Origin: Ruminococcus sp.
Lineage (GTDB): Bacteria; Bacillota; Clostridia; Oscillospirales; Ruminococcaceae
Reading direction: 5' to 3'
NCBI GenBank assembly: GCA_017475555.1
Contig: JAFVFL010000022.1
Coordinates: forward strand, 1-64,000
Length of the DNA: 64,000 nucleotides
Shown here: one piece after another, positions 1-11,632 of the stretch
How positions within the stretch are numbered: position 1 is the stretch's first letter
Layout: every line of letters begins with the position of its first letter
Notes under the pieces: model-generated
Told to the model about the DNA's origin: nothing
The model's input: only the letters and a program-made list of their open reading frames with translations
Databases searched by the model: none
Translations under genes and position numbers: made by a program

Positions 1-1368
1 GAGGACGTCGGAAAAATCAAGTCCGGCAAGTGCCTGACTGTTTATGAAGAAATTTCCGATACCCGCATCGCCCCACATCACCTGTCTGTCCCGGTATTTC
101 AGCGGCTGTGAGTGATCCCATTCAGAATCGAGCTGGAACAGCAGAGTATCATACCTTTCAGCCTCCTCAGTCCCCCTGGGGTCACACTGCACAAAGCCCG
201 GATAGCCAAGCATTCCGTGACGAAGCGATTCCTGCCGGAGACTGTCCCTCTGTATCTCATCAAAAATATCGTAAGCACAATACGACTCAGAGACTATACC
301 AAGCTCCCCTGCTGTATTTTCTATCACATCATCAAACCGAACGTCCTCGTCCGTCATCGGAACACGTTTTTTACTGAAATTAACTGCAAATTCGCCATTT
401 ACCGGAAATTCCTCCGTATCGAGCGAGGTACTTATCCCAAGTGACAGTATATCCTCAGCGGTCACGCTCTCGCTGACATTTTTATGGAAAACTACCCTGT
501 AGCCGTCAGTCTTACCATCAAAGTCCAGGCCATAGGTATTGTCAGCACGCAGAAAAAACTGGAGCATACCGTCTGCCGGGAAAATGTCATTCTCCGGCAG
601 CTCGCAAAGCCTTATCTGTGCAAGCAGTACGAGCTTCCCGCCGTTTTCATCAGCCGGATACGGCAGCGTCATATCCCAGTATGGTATACCGCCTATTTTG
701 CTTTCTGTCAGCTCCGGAGCACGCTCACGATCAAGCTTCATACTTATAGCGTCAGTCATCGTCCGCTCACGTACAGCAATGAAAAGCCTGTCTATATCCT
801 CCTGAGGCGGAAGCTTGTAGACACGACTGAGTACGTAAGTACCTTTGTATGCACCCTTTTTTGATGTTTTTTTGTCCTTGCGAATATACTTTACCGCCGC
901 AGCTGTACATAAGAGCAGAAAGATCAAGGTCGGCAGTACAGTGAGCGACGGAAAATGGAAGTGCTTGCTCAGCAGCTCTGTAAGCGGTATCACGAATATC
1001 CCAGCCAGCAATGCAGCTGAAAGCAGCGTTATATATGACAGAGATGAGAAGTATCTCAGACCGAGCAAAGCACTTCTGTCGTATTTCATGAATATAAACC
1101 TCGGATTCTCATTACCTGACACAGTGCGGATAGTCCCGTCAGCCAATCCGTCGAGGAAAGAAAAGGCTTGTCCGGTTTTGGCGAACAGTATACTGTACAA
1201 TGCTCCGTTTTGCTCTATCCCGGCTCTGATGATATTTCCGGACATTTCTACAGTCGCTGTGTACTCTTTTCCGGTGACTGTGAGGAGCTGCGAGCTGCCG
1301 TCAAGCTTTATCCGCTTTTTGCTGTATTTCCTGCACAAAAGCCGGTAAAGCTCCTTTATTGCGTCCAT
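1..1368 (-). CDS. membrane-anchored DUF1963 (YwqG-like) protein, 3' end cut by window edge
   Basis: The frame is open from an ATG at 1368 to the window edge (456 codons), so the C-terminus is missing. Residues 1-100 are soluble and unrecognised. Two hydrophobic segments follow, at about residues 104-128 (YFSSLSYITLLSAALLAGIF) and 142-160, then a lysine-rich stretch. The rest matches DUF1963/YwqG: KIGGIPYWDMTLPYP, LVLLAQIRLCELP, MLQFFLRADNTYGLDF and, near the cut, VMWGDAGIGNFFIN. DUF1963 proteins have no firm biochemical role and are usually soluble, so the N-terminal membrane anchor is the unusual part. The start lies one base after the stop of the acylphosphatase gene, so both are probably one transcript. 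The family call is from motif recognition; function is unknown. Confidence 0.75.
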   Translation of the reverse strand, partial: MDAIKELYRLLCRKYSKKRIKLDGSSQLLTVTGKEYTATVEMSGNIIRAGIEQNGALYSILFAKTGQAFSFLDGLADGTIRTVSGNENPRFIFMKYDRSALLGLRYFSSLSYITLLSAALLAGIFVIPLTELLSKHFHFPSLTVLPTLIFLLLCTAAAVKYIRKDKKTSKKGAYKGTYVLSRVYKLPPQEDIDRLFIAVRERTMTDAISMKLDRERAPELTESKIGGIPYWDMTLPYPADENGGKLVLLAQIRLCELPENDIFPADGMLQFFLRADNTYGLDFDGKTDGYRVVFHKNVSESVTAEDILSLGISTSLDTEEFPVNGEFAVNFSKKRVPMTDEDVRFDDVIENTAGELGIVSESYCAYDIFDEIQRDSLRQESLRHGMLGYPGFVQCDPRGTEEAERYDTLLFQLDSEWDHSQPLKYRDRQVMWGDAGIGNFFINSQALAGLDFSDVL

Positions 1369-1369
1369 A

Positions 1370-1639
1370 TCATCTCACCTCAAAGCTATAATCACCGTGA
1401 ACCGGTATATACTCCGACTCAATACGTTCAACACTGCCCCATGCGTGATTTTCGAGGGCATTTATTAAATCCTCAACATCACGCTCCGTCCCCTCAGCCT
1501 CCATTTCAACTGAGCCGTCAGGGAGATTTCTCACCCACCCGGAAATACCGAAACGCCGGGCTGCACTGCTCGCCTTCCACCTGAAGCCGACTCCCTGAAC
1601 ATATCCGTAGAAAATAATATGCCTGCGTATTTTTTCCAT
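1370..1639 (-). CDS. acyP: acylphosphatase
   Basis: This 89-residue cytosolic enzyme hydrolyses acyl phosphates such as carbamoyl phosphate and 1,3-bisphosphoglycerate. The family signature is clear: YGYVQGVGFRW carries the phosphate-binding loop and catalytic Arg, and GWVRNLPDGSVEMEAEG carries the catalytic Asn. The length is normal for the family (90-100 residues). I chose the ATG at 1639 because AAAGGAG sits 8 bases upstream; a GTG at 1660 would add seven residues but lies upstream of that ribosome site. A consensus promoter precedes it, and the DUF1963 membrane gene follows after one base. Confidence 0.95.
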   Translation of the reverse strand: MEKIRRHIIFYGYVQGVGFRWKASSAARRFGISGWVRNLPDGSVEMEAEGTERDVEDLINALENHAWGSVERIESEYIPVHGDYSFEVR

Positions 1640-1669
1640 ACCCACGCTCCTTTCTGTCACTATGTACCT

Positions 1670-1698
1670 ATTATATCACAGCTGCGGAAATTGTTCAA
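1670..1698 (-). promoter_or_regulatory. sigma-A promoter of the acyP transcript
   Basis: Read on the minus strand: TTGAAC (1698-1693), a 17-base spacer, TATAAT (1675-1670). It ends about 30 bases before the acyP start codon. Confidence 0.8.
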
Positions 1699-1764
1699 GA
1701 GCATATCTGAAAGCGGTACACGCAGCAGCTCCGGCTGATTTCCGTGAAAAATGAGCGTAACCGC

Positions 1765-1793
1765 TTGACACGGGGAGAAAAATGTGTTATAAT
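1765..1793 (+). promoter_or_regulatory. perfect consensus promoter of an orphan short transcript
   Basis: TTGACA (1765-1770), a 17-base spacer and TATAAT (1788-1793) match the sigma-A consensus exactly. No gene starts just after it. A hairpin with a T-rich tail follows within 20-50 bases, and the separate V-ATPase promoter lies 150 bases downstream. Confidence 0.8.
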
Positions 1794-1811
1794 CAAGTGG
1801 TAATAATGTGC

Positions 1812-1856
1812 AAGGGAGCTGTCTGTAGGGTACGCTCCCTTTATCTTTATTCGGCT
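1812..1856 (+). terminator. hairpin with T-rich tail after the orphan promoter
   Basis: The arms AAGGGAGC (1812-1819) and GCTCCCTT (1834-1841) enclose a 14-base loop. TTATCTTTATT and, further on, a run of six T follow. It could terminate a transcript of roughly 50 nucleotides from the promoter at 1765-1793, or act as an attenuator for read-through into the V-ATPase genes. The T-tract is interrupted, so termination strength is uncertain. Confidence 0.45.
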
Positions 1857-1918
1857 TTTTTGTTTTATCTGTTTTTTCATATCTACCGGCAATAAGAACA
1901 GCATACAAACAACGCCTA

Positions 1919-1947
1919 TTGACAAAACGGGAAGAGTGTGCTATAAT
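1919..1947 (+). promoter_or_regulatory. consensus promoter of the V-ATPase operon
   Basis: TTGACA (1919-1924), a 17-base spacer and TATAAT (1942-1947) match the consensus exactly, 53 bases before the first V-ATPase start codon. Confidence 0.88.
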
Positions 1948-1954
1948 GATTGAA

Positions 1955-1971
1955 AATGACCTTTGGTCATT
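1955..1971 (+). promoter_or_regulatory. inverted repeat at the 5' end of the V-ATPase transcript
   Basis: AATGACC TTT GGTCATT is a perfect 7-bp dyad at the expected transcription start. It could be an operator or a 5' stabilising hairpin; the sequence does not decide. Confidence 0.45.
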
Positions 1972-1999
1972 AATTGCCGGCGAAGGGGGTGAACGATCT

Positions 2000-2311
2000 A
2001 TGGCTTCAGAAACAGTCAAAAGGATACTTGCTGCCGAGGCGGAGGCTGACAGGCTGACCTCAGAGGCAAGAGCCAGAGCAGATGATATCATCAGCAAGGC
2101 TCAGCAGAACGCCGCTATCGCAGTACAGAAAAGACTATTCGATGCTAAGGCTGAGGCTGACAGGATACGTCTTGAAAACGAAAAAAAGCTTGACGGATAC
2201 AAAAAGCAGAAGCAGGAGGAATATGCCATGCAGGCAGCAAAACTGAAGGTCTCCTGCGAAAAGAACATGGATAAGGCTGTTGAGTCCGTTATCAGCGGAT
2301 TTTTCAGCTGA
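2000..2311 (+). CDS. ntpF: V-type ATPase subunit G/H (peripheral stalk)
   Basis: This 103-residue, highly charged protein (Ala, Lys, Glu and Arg rich, for example ILAAEAEADRLTSEARARAD) is predicted to be one long coiled coil. With subunit E it forms the peripheral stalk that holds the catalytic head against the membrane part. The ATG at 2000 is preceded by AGGGGGTG and fits the family length; earlier in-frame codons from 1919 lie inside the promoter. It is the first gene of a nine-gene operon ordered G, I, K, E, C, F, A, B, D, which is the usual Firmicute arrangement. The sequence is low in complexity, so position in the operon carries much of the identification. Confidence 0.88.
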   Translation: MASETVKRILAAEAEADRLTSEARARADDIISKAQQNAAIAVQKRLFDAKAEADRIRLENEKKLDGYKKQKQEEYAMQAAKLKVSCEKNMDKAVESVISGFFS

Positions 2312-2330
2312 AGGAGGTGGTTATTGACAC

Positions 2331-4770
<2,440 letters not shown>

Positions 4771-4782
4771 TGGAGGTGTGAT

Positions 4783-5379
4783 ATGGCAGGAATTGATGAA
4801 ATTCTGGATATCATAGGCTCACAGCAGAAGCAGACAGAGGAGAGTATCATATCAGCCGCACAGAAAAAGGCGGAGCGTATCACTGAGGACGGCAGGGTAA
4901 AGGCAGAGGCTGCGTACAGCGAGTCGCTTGAGCGTTCAAGAGAGCAGCTCGCACGGGATCATGAAAATGCCTGTGCATCCGCTGACGCAGAGATAAAGCG
5001 AAGGCTTCTGGCGTTCAAGGTAGGCTGTGTCGATGATGCAGTTGAAAAAACTCTTGAAAAGCTCGATAAGCTGCCGGATAAGGAGTATTTCGCACTTATC
5101 CTGAGGCTGCTGAAAAACAGGCTCAGAGACGGAAAGGGCGTCCTGTCACTTAGCAAAAGGGATCTTGACAGGCTGCCGGACAGCTTCAGAAAGGAGCTTG
5201 ACAGTATATCCGGGGGGAGCGTTTCGGTATCCGACAAAGCTGCGGACATAAAGAACGGCTTTATCCTGACATACGGGCTGATCTCTGAAAATTGCAGCTT
5301 CCGCGCTATAGCCGAGGCTGAGCGTGAGGGCATACGTGATACGGCTGCAAGGGCGTTATTCGGGCAGGTGAAGTCATGA
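4783..5379 (+). CDS. ntpE: V-type ATPase subunit E (peripheral stalk)
   Basis: This 198-residue stalk subunit pairs with subunit G. The N-terminal 100 residues are a charged coiled coil (IISAAQKKAERITEDGRVKA), and the C-terminal half is the globular domain that grips the head (FILTYGLISENCSFRAIAE). GGAGGTG stands 6 bases before the ATG. It lies between the rotor gene and subunit C, and its stop overlaps the next start in ATGA. Confidence 0.92.
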   Translation: MAGIDEILDIIGSQQKQTEESIISAAQKKAERITEDGRVKAEAAYSESLERSREQLARDHENACASADAEIKRRLLAFKVGCVDDAVEKTLEKLDKLPDKEYFALILRLLKNRLRDGKGVLSLSKRDLDRLPDSFRKELDSISGGSVSVSDKAADIKNGFILTYGLISENCSFRAIAEAEREGIRDTAARALFGQVKS

Positions 5380-6326
5380 GCTTTAAGAAGGAAACAAAGT
5401 ACGCAGATGGTGTTGCAGCGGTAAAGGCAATGGAAAGCACCCTCCTTACAGCAGGAGATATCGAGCAGCTCATATCAGCCTCAACTAAGGCAGAAGCAGA
5501 GTCTCTGCTGAATGCAAAGAGAGGCAGCGGCGAGGCACTTTCGCTGGAGAGCGTGTGGAGCTTTTTGCAGGACTATGCACCGGACTGTGCGGAATTGAAG
5601 CTGCTGCTGTACAAGAATGACTTTCATAACCTGAAGGCAGCGTTAAAGGCTGTGATATCAGGAAAGGAGCCGGAGAGATACTACCTCCGCCCTACTCTTC
5701 TTGAGCTTGATACGCTCAGCGGCATTCTGCTGAAAAAGGACTATCCGGCACTTCCGGAGCATATCCGTGACACGGCTGAAAGAGCATACGAGCTGCTGAC
5801 CCGGACAATGGACGGGCAGCTTGCGGATTCTCTGATAGATTCTGCCGCCGTCAGCACGCTGCTCAATGATGCAGAGCGTACCGGAAACGATTTCATGATA
5901 AAATACGCAGAGCTTACAGAGGCAGCTGCGGATATAAAAACTGCATACCGCTGCTCGGTCATGGGAAAAAATACTGCATTTCTGGAGCTTGCGGTCGCAG
6001 GCGGAAAAGATCTTGAAAAGGATCAGCTCATCAGTGCTGCACTTTCCGGGACGGAGAGCCTGTTTGAATATCTTGACACTACTCCGTATTCCGAGGCTGC
6101 GGCACTTCTGAAAAGATCGCCGGTTGCATTTGAGAAATGGTGTGATGATGCGGTAATGGAGCTTGCGGAGAGTGCAAGACTTCTCTCGTTCGGCTCAGAG
6201 CCGCTTGCGGCGTACTATATCGCTGCGGAAACAGGGCTGAAAAACCTGCGTATACTGACTGTGTGCCGGGAATCCGGTGCGGACAGGGAAACCATAACTG
6301 AAAGAATGAGGAGGCTTTATGTCTGA
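5376..6326 (+). CDS. ntpC: V-type ATPase subunit C/d (rotor-shaft adaptor)
   Basis: This 316-residue soluble, mainly helical protein sits between the proteolipid ring and the central shaft. It fits the family in length and in the segments LKLLLYKNDFHNLKAALKA and DFMIKYAELTEAAADIKTAY, which resemble the repeated three-helix units. The C-terminus (KNLRILTVCRESGADRETI) is characteristic. The start overlaps the subunit E stop by four bases, and the end overlaps the subunit F start by 8 bases. Confidence 0.93.
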   Translation: MSFKKETKYADGVAAVKAMESTLLTAGDIEQLISASTKAEAESLLNAKRGSGEALSLESVWSFLQDYAPDCAELKLLLYKNDFHNLKAALKAVISGKEPERYYLRPTLLELDTLSGILLKKDYPALPEHIRDTAERAYELLTRTMDGQLADSLIDSAAVSTLLNDAERTGNDFMIKYAELTEAAADIKTAYRCSVMGKNTAFLELAVAGGKDLEKDQLISAALSGTESLFEYLDTTPYSEAAALLKRSPVAFEKWCDDAVMELAESARLLSFGSEPLAAYYIAAETGLKNLRILTVCRESGADRETITERMRRLYV

Positions 6327-6639
6327 GCTATACAAGACAGCCGTCATCGGGGATACCGCAAGCGTTTCCGGCTTTGCAGCAGTCGGACTGTCGGTATTCT
6401 GCGAGACTGAGCCTGAAAGGATATCAAAGCTCATATCAAGGCTTGCGGGGAGCGGCTTTGCGGTAATATATATCACTGAGCCTGCCGCAGCACTTGTGAG
6501 CGATACCATAAAGAAATACCGGAGCAGCAAGCTGCCGGCTATCGTGCTCATCCCTGCTATCGAGGGTAATACCGGAGACGGCATGAGGGCGGTACATGAG
6601 GCGGTAGAAAAGGCAGTCGGCTCTGATATACTCAATTAG
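6319..6639 (+). CDS. ntpG: V-type ATPase subunit F (central stalk)
   Basis: This 106-residue protein has a Rossmann-like fold and binds subunit D in the rotating shaft. KTAVIGDTASVSGFAAVGL at the N-terminus and LPAIVLIPAIEGNTG near the C-terminus are typical. GAGGAGG precedes the ATG, which lies inside the end of the subunit C gene. The Enterococcus name for this subunit is NtpG. Confidence 0.93.
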   Translation: MSELYKTAVIGDTASVSGFAAVGLSVFCETEPERISKLISRLAGSGFAVIYITEPAAALVSDTIKKYRSSKLPAIVLIPAIEGNTGDGMRAVHEAVEKAVGSDILN

Positions 6640-6655
6640 GAAAGGAGCGTAAAAC

Positions 6656-8425
6656 TTGAGCAGTAAGGGTACTATAGTAAAGATCTCAGGCCCTCTTGTA
6701 GTTGCTGAGGGAATGAGAGATGCGGATATGTTCGATGTTGTGCGCGTAAGTGAAAAGCGTCTTATCGGCGAGATAATAGAAATGCACGGAGACCGTGCGT
6801 CAATTCAGGTCTATGAGGAGACCTCCGGACTCGGCACCGGCGAAGGAGTTGAGTCCACAGGAGAGCCTATGAGTGCGGAGCTTGGCCCTGGACTTATCGG
6901 CAGCATATATGACGGTATTCAGCGTCCGCTCGACGATATACGCCGTATCTGCGGCAATAACCTTGCAAGAGGCGTTGAGGTGCCGTCGCTGAAGCGTGAC
7001 AAAAAATGGAGCTTTACCCCGACAGTAAAGACAGGTGACAGCATTACCGGCGGTGATATAGTCGGTACAGTCCCGGAGACGGATATAGTTCTCCACAAGA
7101 TAATGGTACCGAACGGCGTTTCGGGAAAGGTCAAGTCCGTAAAGAGCGGAGAGCTTGCAGTCGATGAGGTGTGCTGCGTCATTGAGACTGAAAACGGCGA
7201 CAGAGAGCTTACTCTCATGCAGAAATGGCCGGTGCGCCGTGGCAGACCGTACAGCAGAAAGCTTTCGCCGGATATGCCGCTCGTCACAGGTCAGCGTGTC
7301 GTGGACTGCCTCTTCCCGATAGCAAAGGGCGGAGTTGCGGCGATCCCCGGCCCCTTCGGAAGCGGAAAGACTGTTACTCAGCACCAGCTCGCTAAGTGGG
7401 CTGAGGCTGATATAATCGTTTACATAGGCTGCGGTGAGCGCGGAAATGAGATGACTGACGTTCTTAACGAATTTCCGGAGCTTATCGACCCTAAGACCGG
7501 AAAGTCGCTTATGGAGCGTACTGTACTCATCGCAAACACCTCGGATATGCCTGTTGCAGCCCGTGAGGCTTCGGTATACACAGGCATAACCATAGCTGAG
7601 TATTACCGTGATATGGGCTATTCTGTGGCACTTATGGCGGACTCTACCTCACGCTGGGCAGAGGCTCTCCGTGAGATGTCAGGCAGACTTGAGGAAATGC
7701 CCGGTGATGAGGGCTATCCTGCTTACCTCGGAAGCCGTCTTGCACAGTTCTACGAAAGAGCAGGGCGTGTTGTATCGACGGGTACTGAGGGCCGTGAGGG
7801 AGCACTTTCAGTTATCGGAGCCGTATCTCCTCCGGGCGGTGATATCTCTGAGCCTGTATCACAGGCGACACTGCGTATCGTAAAGGTATTCTGGGGACTT
7901 GATTCAAGCCTTGCTTATCAGAGACACTTCCCGGCTATAAACTGGCTCACGAGCTATTCACTCTACGCCGATTCGCTCGCAGACTGGTACAACAACAACG
8001 TATCGACCGAGTGGATGAAGTGCCGTGCAAGATTTATGGAGATACTTCACGACGAGTCAGAGCTGAACGAGATAGTAAAGCTTGTCGGAATGGACGCTCT
8101 TTCCGCTGGTGACAGGCTTAAAATGGAAACTGCACGCTCGATACGTGAGGACTTCCTCCACCAGCTTGCTTTCCACGAGATAGACACCTACACAAGCCTG
8201 AAAAAGCAGCTTTACATGATGAAGCTGATACTTGGCTTCAATGACGAGGCTGCCGGAGCTATTGAAAAAGGTGCTGAGGTCGATGAGATCGCAGGACTTG
8301 CGGTTCGTGAGAGGATAGGACGATTCAAGTACGTGCTGGAGAAGGATACTGATACGGAATACGACAAGCTCACGACAGAGATTTCAGAGGAGCTTCATGA
8401 GCTTCTCAGCAGGGAGGTAGACTGA
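6656..8425 (+). CDS. ntpA: V-type ATPase catalytic subunit A
   Basis: This 589-residue nucleotide-binding catalytic subunit hydrolyses or makes ATP in the V1 head. The P-loop GPFGSGKT is at residues 232-239. The family-specific non-homologous insert lies at about 110-190, and the [13 protein letters not shown]-type region is present ([14 protein letters not shown]). The Walker B region [16 protein letters not shown] is intact. The start is a TTG at 6656 after GGAAAGGAG; no better ATG fits the conserved N-terminus ([16 protein letters not shown]). The stop shares one base with the subunit B start. Confidence 0.98.
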   Translation: MSSKGTIVKISGPLVVAEGMRDADMFDVVRVSEKRLIGEIIEMHGDRASIQVYEETSGLGTGEGVESTGEPMSAELGPGLIGSIYDGIQRPLDDIRRICGNNLARGVEVPSLKRDKKWSFTPTVKTGDSITGGDIVGTVPETDIVLHKIMVPNGVSGKVKSVKSGELAVDEVCCVIETENGDRELTLMQKWPVRRGRPYSRKLSPDMPLVTGQRVVDCLFPIAKGGVAAIPGPFGSGKTVTQHQLAKWAEADIIVYIGCGERGNEMTDVLNEFPELIDPKTGKSLMERTVLIANTSDMPVAAREASVYTGITIAEYYRDMGYSVALMADSTSRWAEALREMSGRLEEMPGDEGYPAYLGSRLAQFYERAGRVVSTGTEGREGALSVIGAVSPPGGDISEPVSQATLRIVKVFWGLDSSLAYQRHFPAINWLTSYSLYADSLADWYNNNVSTEWMKCRARFMEILHDESELNEIVKLVGMDALSAGDRLKMETARSIREDFLHQLAFHEIDTYTSLKKQLYMMKLILGFNDEAAGAIEKGAEVDEIAGLAVRERIGRFKYVLEKDTDTEYDKLTTEISEELHELLSREVD

Positions 8426-9798
8426 TGCCGAGAGAATACAGAACGATACAGGAGGCGGCAGGCCCTCTGCTGCTGGTCAAGGACGTTGAGAACGTCACAT
8501 ACGGTGAGCTTGCCGAGATAAGGCTGAGAAACGGCGAAAAACGCCGCTGCCGTGTACTTGAGATAGACGGCAGCAATGCACTTGTGCAGCTTTTTGAAAA
8601 TGCAGCCGGTATAAACCTGAAGGACAGTGCGGTGGTCTTTTCCGGACACCAGATGGAGCTTGGAGTTTCTGAGGATATGCTCGGAAGAGTTTTTGACGGA
8701 CTCGGACGTCCGGTCGATGACGGACCTGAGATAATCCCGGAGATGCGGCTCGATGTAAACGGACTGCCGATGAACCCGGTAGCAAGAAAGTATCCGCAGG
8801 AGTTCATACAGACCGGAGTTTCGGCTATCGACGGGCTTAATACCCTCGTAAGAGGACAGAAGCTGCCGATATTCTCGGCAAGCGGACTGCCCCATGCACA
8901 GCTTGCCGCTCAGATAGCCCGTCAGGCTAAGGTGCTCGGCGACAATGAGCAGTTTGCCGTTGTATTCGCTGCAATGGGTATCACCTTCGAGGAGTCGGAG
9001 TATTTCGTCCGCAGCTTCCGTGAGACGGGTGCTCTTGACAGGACTGTGCTGTTCATCAACCTTGCGAACGATTCGGCTATCGAGAGACTTGCAACACCGA
9101 AAATGGCTCTTACAGCTGCTGAGTATCTTGCGTTTGAAAAAGGTATGCACGTACTCGTTATACTCACCGATATCACAAACTACGCAGACGCTCTGCGTGA
9201 GGTATCGGCTGCGAGAAAGGAAGTCCCCGGAAGACGAGGCTATCCCGGATATATGTACACCGACCTCGCCTCGCTCTATGAGCGTGCAGGCAGACAGGAC
9301 GGCAAGGACGGAAGTATCACGATGATACCGATCCTCACTATGCCGGAGGACGACAAGACCCACCCGATCCCCGACCTTACGGGATATATCACGGAGGGAC
9401 AGATAATCCTCTCCCGTGAGCTTTACAGAAAGGGCGTAAATCCGCCTGTTGACGTTCTCCCGTCGCTTTCGAGACTCAAGGATAAGGGTATAGGCAAGGG
9501 CAAGACCCGTGCTGACCATTCCGACACGATGAATCAGCTTTTCTCCGCATACGCAAGAGGAAAGGACGCAAAGGAGCTTATGGTCGTTCTCGGCGAGGCA
9601 GCACTTACCCCGACAGACCTTATCTATGCGAAATTCGCCGATGAATTTGAACGCCGCTATGTATCACAGGGCTTTGAAAATAACCGCAGCATAGAGGAGA
9701 CTCTTTCGATCGGCTGGGAGCTTCTGAGGATACTGCCGAGGAGCGAGCTGCGCCGTATCCGTGAGGAATATCTGGAGCAGTATTACGACAATAAGTGA
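8425..9798 (+). CDS. ntpB: V-type ATPase non-catalytic subunit B
   Basis: This 457-residue subunit alternates with A in the hexameric head. The normal P-loop is replaced, as expected for B subunits: the equivalent region reads [19 protein letters not shown]. Other family matches are [18 protein letters not shown] and [19 protein letters not shown]. The ATG overlaps the last base of the A gene stop (TGATG), indicating coupled translation and equal dosage. Confidence 0.98.
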   Translation: MPREYRTIQEAAGPLLLVKDVENVTYGELAEIRLRNGEKRRCRVLEIDGSNALVQLFENAAGINLKDSAVVFSGHQMELGVSEDMLGRVFDGLGRPVDDGPEIIPEMRLDVNGLPMNPVARKYPQEFIQTGVSAIDGLNTLVRGQKLPIFSASGLPHAQLAAQIARQAKVLGDNEQFAVVFAAMGITFEESEYFVRSFRETGALDRTVLFINLANDSAIERLATPKMALTAAEYLAFEKGMHVLVILTDITNYADALREVSAARKEVPGRRGYPGYMYTDLASLYERAGRQDGKDGSITMIPILTMPEDDKTHPIPDLTGYITEGQIILSRELYRKGVNPPVDVLPSLSRLKDKGIGKGKTRADHSDTMNQLFSAYARGKDAKELMVVLGEAALTPTDLIYAKFADEFERRYVSQGFENNRSIEETLSIGWELLRILPRSELRRIREEYLEQYYDNK

Positions 9799-9809
9799 GG
9801 TGAGCTTCA

Positions 9810-10460
9810 TTGGCAAGACTTAACGTAAATCCGACGAGAATGGAGCTGAGCCGGCTCAAAAAGAAGCTCGGTTCCGCCCGCCGTGGACATAAGCTGCTCA
9901 AAGACAAGCGTGATGAGCTTATGCGGCAGTTCATGGAGCTTATCCGGGAGAACCGGCAGCTCAGGGCAGAGGTCGAGGCAGGTATTGCCGAGGCGAACAG
10001 GTATATGGCTGTGGCTGGCTCAGTAATGCAGAGCGAGGTGCTTGAGACCGCACTTATGCTGCCGAAGCAGGAGGTAGAGCTTGAGGTCTCGGAGAAAAAT
10101 GTCATGAGCGTGTATATCCCGGTTTTTGACACAAAATACCGCACGACTGACACATCGGACATATATTCCTACGGCACAGCGTTTACGTCGATAGACCTTG
10201 ACGGTGCGGTGAGTGCACTCAGCGATATTTTCCCGAAGATGATAAGGCTTGCGGAGGTCGAAAAGGCTTGTCAGCTCATGGCTGACGAGATAGAAAAGAC
10301 ACGCCGCCGTGTAAATGCACTTGAGCATATCATGATACCTGACTATGAGGAGACGATAAAGTTCATACAGATGAAGCTTTCTGAAAACGAAAGAAGCACG
10401 ACTATCTCGCTGATGAAGGTAAAGGATATGGTGCTGAAGCAGAGCCATAATTTCCAGTGA
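9810..10460 (+). CDS. ntpD: V-type ATPase subunit D (central shaft)
   Basis: This 216-residue protein forms the long antiparallel coiled-coil axle turning inside the A3B3 head. The N-terminus, LNVNPTRMELSRLKKKLGSA, is the conserved family signature, and the C-terminal helix includes RRRVNALEHIMIPDYEETI. Translation starts at a TTG (9810) behind GAGGTGAG. It is the last gene of the operon and is followed by a strong terminator. Confidence 0.96.
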   Translation: MARLNVNPTRMELSRLKKKLGSARRGHKLLKDKRDELMRQFMELIRENRQLRAEVEAGIAEANRYMAVAGSVMQSEVLETALMLPKQEVELEVSEKNVMSVYIPVFDTKYRTTDTSDIYSYGTAFTSIDLDGAVSALSDIFPKMIRLAEVEKACQLMADEIEKTRRRVNALEHIMIPDYEETIKFIQMKLSENERSTTISLMKVKDMVLKQSHNFQ

Positions 10461-10480
10461 CAGCACTTATCCAAAAAAGT

Positions 10481-10516
10481 AAAAAGCCGGTATTCCTCGG
10501 AATACCGGCTTTTTTT
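10481..10516. terminator. bidirectional terminator between the V-ATPase operon and ychF
   Basis: A perfect 16-bp stem (10481-10496 with 10499-10514) has a 2-base loop. The A-run on one side and T-run on the other serve both convergent transcripts. Confidence 0.93.
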
Positions 10517-10521
10517 CTTTA

Positions 10522-11616
10522 TCACACGTTGAACCTGAACAGAACTATATCTCCGTCCTGCATCACATACTCCTTGCCCTCAAGCCGGACAAGTCCCTTT
10601 TCCTTTGCTGCCGTCATACTGCCGCACTCCATAAGCTCGTCAAAGCCGATGACCTCAGCCCGGATAAAGCCCTTTTCAAAGTCAGTATGTATCTTTCCGG
10701 CAGCCTGCGGAGCCTTCGTGCCACGGGTTATAGTCCACGCACGCACCTCCTGCTTTCCCGCAGTCAGGAACGATATCAGACCAAGCAGAGCATAGCCCTC
10801 CTTTATAATGCGGTTCAGACCAGACACCTCAAGTCCGAGGTCGGCGAGGAACATCTTCTTATCCTCCTCGTCCATTTCAGCTATCTCAGCCTCAGTCTGG
10901 GCACATACCGGAAGTACAGCGGAATGCTCCTCCTCCGCAAGAGCCTTCACCTTCTTGAAATTCTCATTGCTCGCCACGTTGTTTGCAAAATCATCCTCAC
11001 TGAGATTCGCAGCATATATGACCGGCTTTGCAGACAGCAGCGGCGTTGACTTTATCAGCTCACGCTCATCATCAGTAAAATCAAATCCTCTTGCGGACTT
11101 TCCGTTTTCAAGGTGAGCCTTCAGCCTTTCGAGGAAATCTATCTCCGCAAGGTACTTCTTATCGCCCTTTGCAGCCTTTTTCGCCCTGTCGATACGCCTG
11201 TCTACCATTTCGATATCCGAGAAGATAAGCTCTAAATTTATTGTCTCGATATCACGCAGAGGATTTATGCTCCCGTCAACATGGATTATATTATCGTCCT
11301 CGAAGCAGCGTACCACGTGTACAATGGCATCGACCTCACGTATATCGGCAAGGAATTTGTTGCCAAGCCCCTCGCCCTTTGAAGCACCCTTCACAAGTCC
11401 CGCAATATCCACAAATTCCAGCGTTGCCGGTGTGAACTTGTCAGGGTCATACATCTCTGCGAGCCTGTCCAGCCGCTCGTCCGGGACAGATACTATCCCG
11501 ACATTCTTGTCGATAGTGCAGAACGGGTAATTCGCAGATTCAGCCCCCGCATTCGTAAGTGCATTGAACAGAGTGCTTTTTCCGACATTCGGAAGTCCTA
11601 CCATTCCAAGCTTCAT
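10522..11616 (-). CDS. ychF: redox-regulated ATPase/GTPase YchF
   Basis: This 364-residue Obg-family P-loop protein associates with ribosomes; homologues prefer ATP to GTP. GLPNVGKSTLFNAL is the P-loop. NYPFCTIDKNVGIV and FVDIAGLVKGASKGEGLGN are the switch regions, and the C-terminal TGS-like domain contains TRGTKAPQAAGKIHTDFEKGFIRAEV. Length and start are standard, with AAAGGATATG upstream. It begins 16 bases after the stop of the EAL-solenoid gene, so it is probably read from that gene's promoter. Confidence 0.97.
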   Translation of the reverse strand: MKLGMVGLPNVGKSTLFNALTNAGAESANYPFCTIDKNVGIVSVPDERLDRLAEMYDPDKFTPATLEFVDIAGLVKGASKGEGLGNKFLADIREVDAIVHVVRCFEDDNIIHVDGSINPLRDIETINLELIFSDIEMVDRRIDRAKKAAKGDKKYLAEIDFLERLKAHLENGKSARGFDFTDDERELIKSTPLLSAKPVIYAANLSEDDFANNVASNENFKKVKALAEEEHSAVLPVCAQTEAEIAEMDEEDKKMFLADLGLEVSGLNRIIKEGYALLGLISFLTAGKQEVRAWTITRGTKAPQAAGKIHTDFEKGFIRAEVIGFDELMECGSMTAAKEKGLVRLEGKEYVMQDGDIVLFRFNV

Positions 11617-11632
11617 TTTATATCATATCCTT

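Noticed and set aside
1953-1999. Na+ riboswitch controlling the V-ATPase
   Set aside because: The leader from the operon promoter is under 50 bases and holds only a 7-bp hairpin, too small for a known Na+ riboswitch.
8395-9519. Long minus-strand frame (374 codons) opposite the V-ATPase B subunit gene
   Set aside because: Antisense shadow of a highly conserved gene, with no start signal.
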